The position numbers were made by a program, and so were the translations under genes. A DNA stretch of 6,591 nucleotides. Source: CAYZQE01 sp964480635 (GTDB lineage: Bacteria; Pseudomonadota; Gammaproteobacteria; GCA-001735895). Positions 5,987 through 6,591 of this stretch are shown piece after piece. The stretch lies in NCBI GenBank assembly GCA_964480635.1, contig CAYZQE010000112.1, forward strand, positions 1 to 6,591. Direction: 5' to 3'. The notes beneath the pieces were generated by a model, which had not been told where the DNA came from, made no database searches, and saw only the letters and a list, made by a program, of their open reading frames with translations. Numbering within the stretch: the stretch's first letter is position 1; each line of letters opens with the position of its first letter.

Positions 5987-6591
5987 ATGTCTGATAATAG
6001 TAATTATTACATCCCAGATGCCAGTAAGTGGCCTATCGTGGGTTCTGTTGGTTTAACCGCTATGTTGATGGGATATGCAAATACTTTGCATGGTGGTTCT
6101 CCCATTATCATGTTTATTGGCATCGCCATCATGACGTATATGGTATTTGGTTGGTTTAGTGATGTCATCGCTGAAAATCAAGCTGGTGTTTATAACAAAC
6201 AGGTTGATATGTCTTTTCGTATGGGCATGGTTTGGTTTATCTTTTCTGAGGTGATGTTTTTCGCCGCATTCTTTGGTGCTTTATTTTATATACGTACTAT
6301 AGCTTTACCTTGGTTAGGCGATGGCGCTAGCAACAATTATTGGACGGCACAATTATTATGGCCAACATTTGAAAACGTATGGCCATTATTAAGCACCCCT
6401 GGCGATGTTTTAAGTAGCGGAACAGAGGTTGTCACAACTAAAGCCGCTATGGGGCCTTGGGGATTGCCAGCTATTAATACGCTACTGCTACTGACCTCTG
6501 GTTTAACGTGTACATTTGCTCATTGGGCTGTTAAAAAGGGCGACCAAAAGAAAACAGTTATCTGGTTATGGGTGACAGTGGCTTTAGGCGT
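5987..6591 (+). CDS. coxC: Cytochrome c oxidase subunit III (CoxC/CtaE), 3' end outside window
   Basis: Subunit III is a core membrane subunit that stabilises subunit I and supports sustained proton uptake. The first 201 codons are present and the frame is open to the right edge; the family is usually about 270-300 residues, so roughly a third is missing. Recognisable blocks are YYIPDASKWPIVGS at the N-terminus, GWFSDVIAEN (55-64), MSFRMGMVWFIFSEVMFFAAFFGALFY with the conserved Glu88, and the helix GPWGLPAINTLLLLTSG (156-172) followed by a HWAVK turn. The loop at about 105-155 is long, as in other bacterial subunits III. AGGGGA at 5975-5980 is a good Shine-Dalgarno site for the ATG. It follows ctaG after 27 bases in the same operon. 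Confidence 0.96.
   Translation, partial: MSDNSNYYIPDASKWPIVGSVGLTAMLMGYANTLHGGSPIIMFIGIAIMTYMVFGWFSDVIAENQAGVYNKQVDMSFRMGMVWFIFSEVMFFAAFFGALFYIRTIALPWLGDGASNNYWTAQLLWPTFENVWPLLSTPGDVLSSGTEVVTTKAAMGPWGLPAINTLLLLTSGLTCTFAHWAVKKGDQKKTVIWLWVTVALG

Overview
The window looks like chromosomal DNA of an aerobic, AT-rich gammaproteobacterium. The core is the 5' part of an aa3-type (A1 family) cytochrome c oxidase operon: coxB with a fused C-terminal cytochrome c domain, ctaD, a 30-codon membrane micro-ORF, ctaG, and a coxC that runs off the right edge. Next to it are plsY and a bioH-type esterase. The protein sequences and gene order resemble marine gammaproteobacteria (for example Cycloclasticus/Methylophaga-like lineages), but this placement is an impression from the sequence and was not tested.

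Layout. Positions 1-372 hold no convincing gene. Instead, roughly 1-316 carries at least five consecutive inverted repeats, one with 15-bp perfect arms. This is the least explained part of the window and could be a structured RNA or the end of a small mobile element. Positions 373-954 (minus strand) encode PlsY, which acylates glycerol-3-phosphate. Divergent from it, after 65 bp, lies bioH (1020-1742, GTG start), the pimeloyl-ACP methyl ester esterase of biotin synthesis. After a 140-bp gap with a possible sigma70-like promoter comes a broken gene at 1883-2322. It is recognisable as a DUF2244-type small membrane protein but carries two in-frame TAG codons and a one-base frameshift in a T run.

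From 2364 to the right edge all genes point right and form the oxidase cluster. CoxB carries the CuA centre and a heme c. CtaD carries heme a, heme a3/CuB and the D and K proton channels. CtaG (Cox11) delivers copper to the CuB site. CoxC is the third core subunit. Between ctaD and the micro-ORF lies a strong 11-bp hairpin that could separate expression of the structural genes from the assembly genes.

Most unusual observations: the palindrome-dense segment at the left edge, the decayed DUF2244 gene directly upstream of an intact coxB, and the micro-ORF whose membrane segment resembles the N-terminal anchor of the adjacent CtaG.
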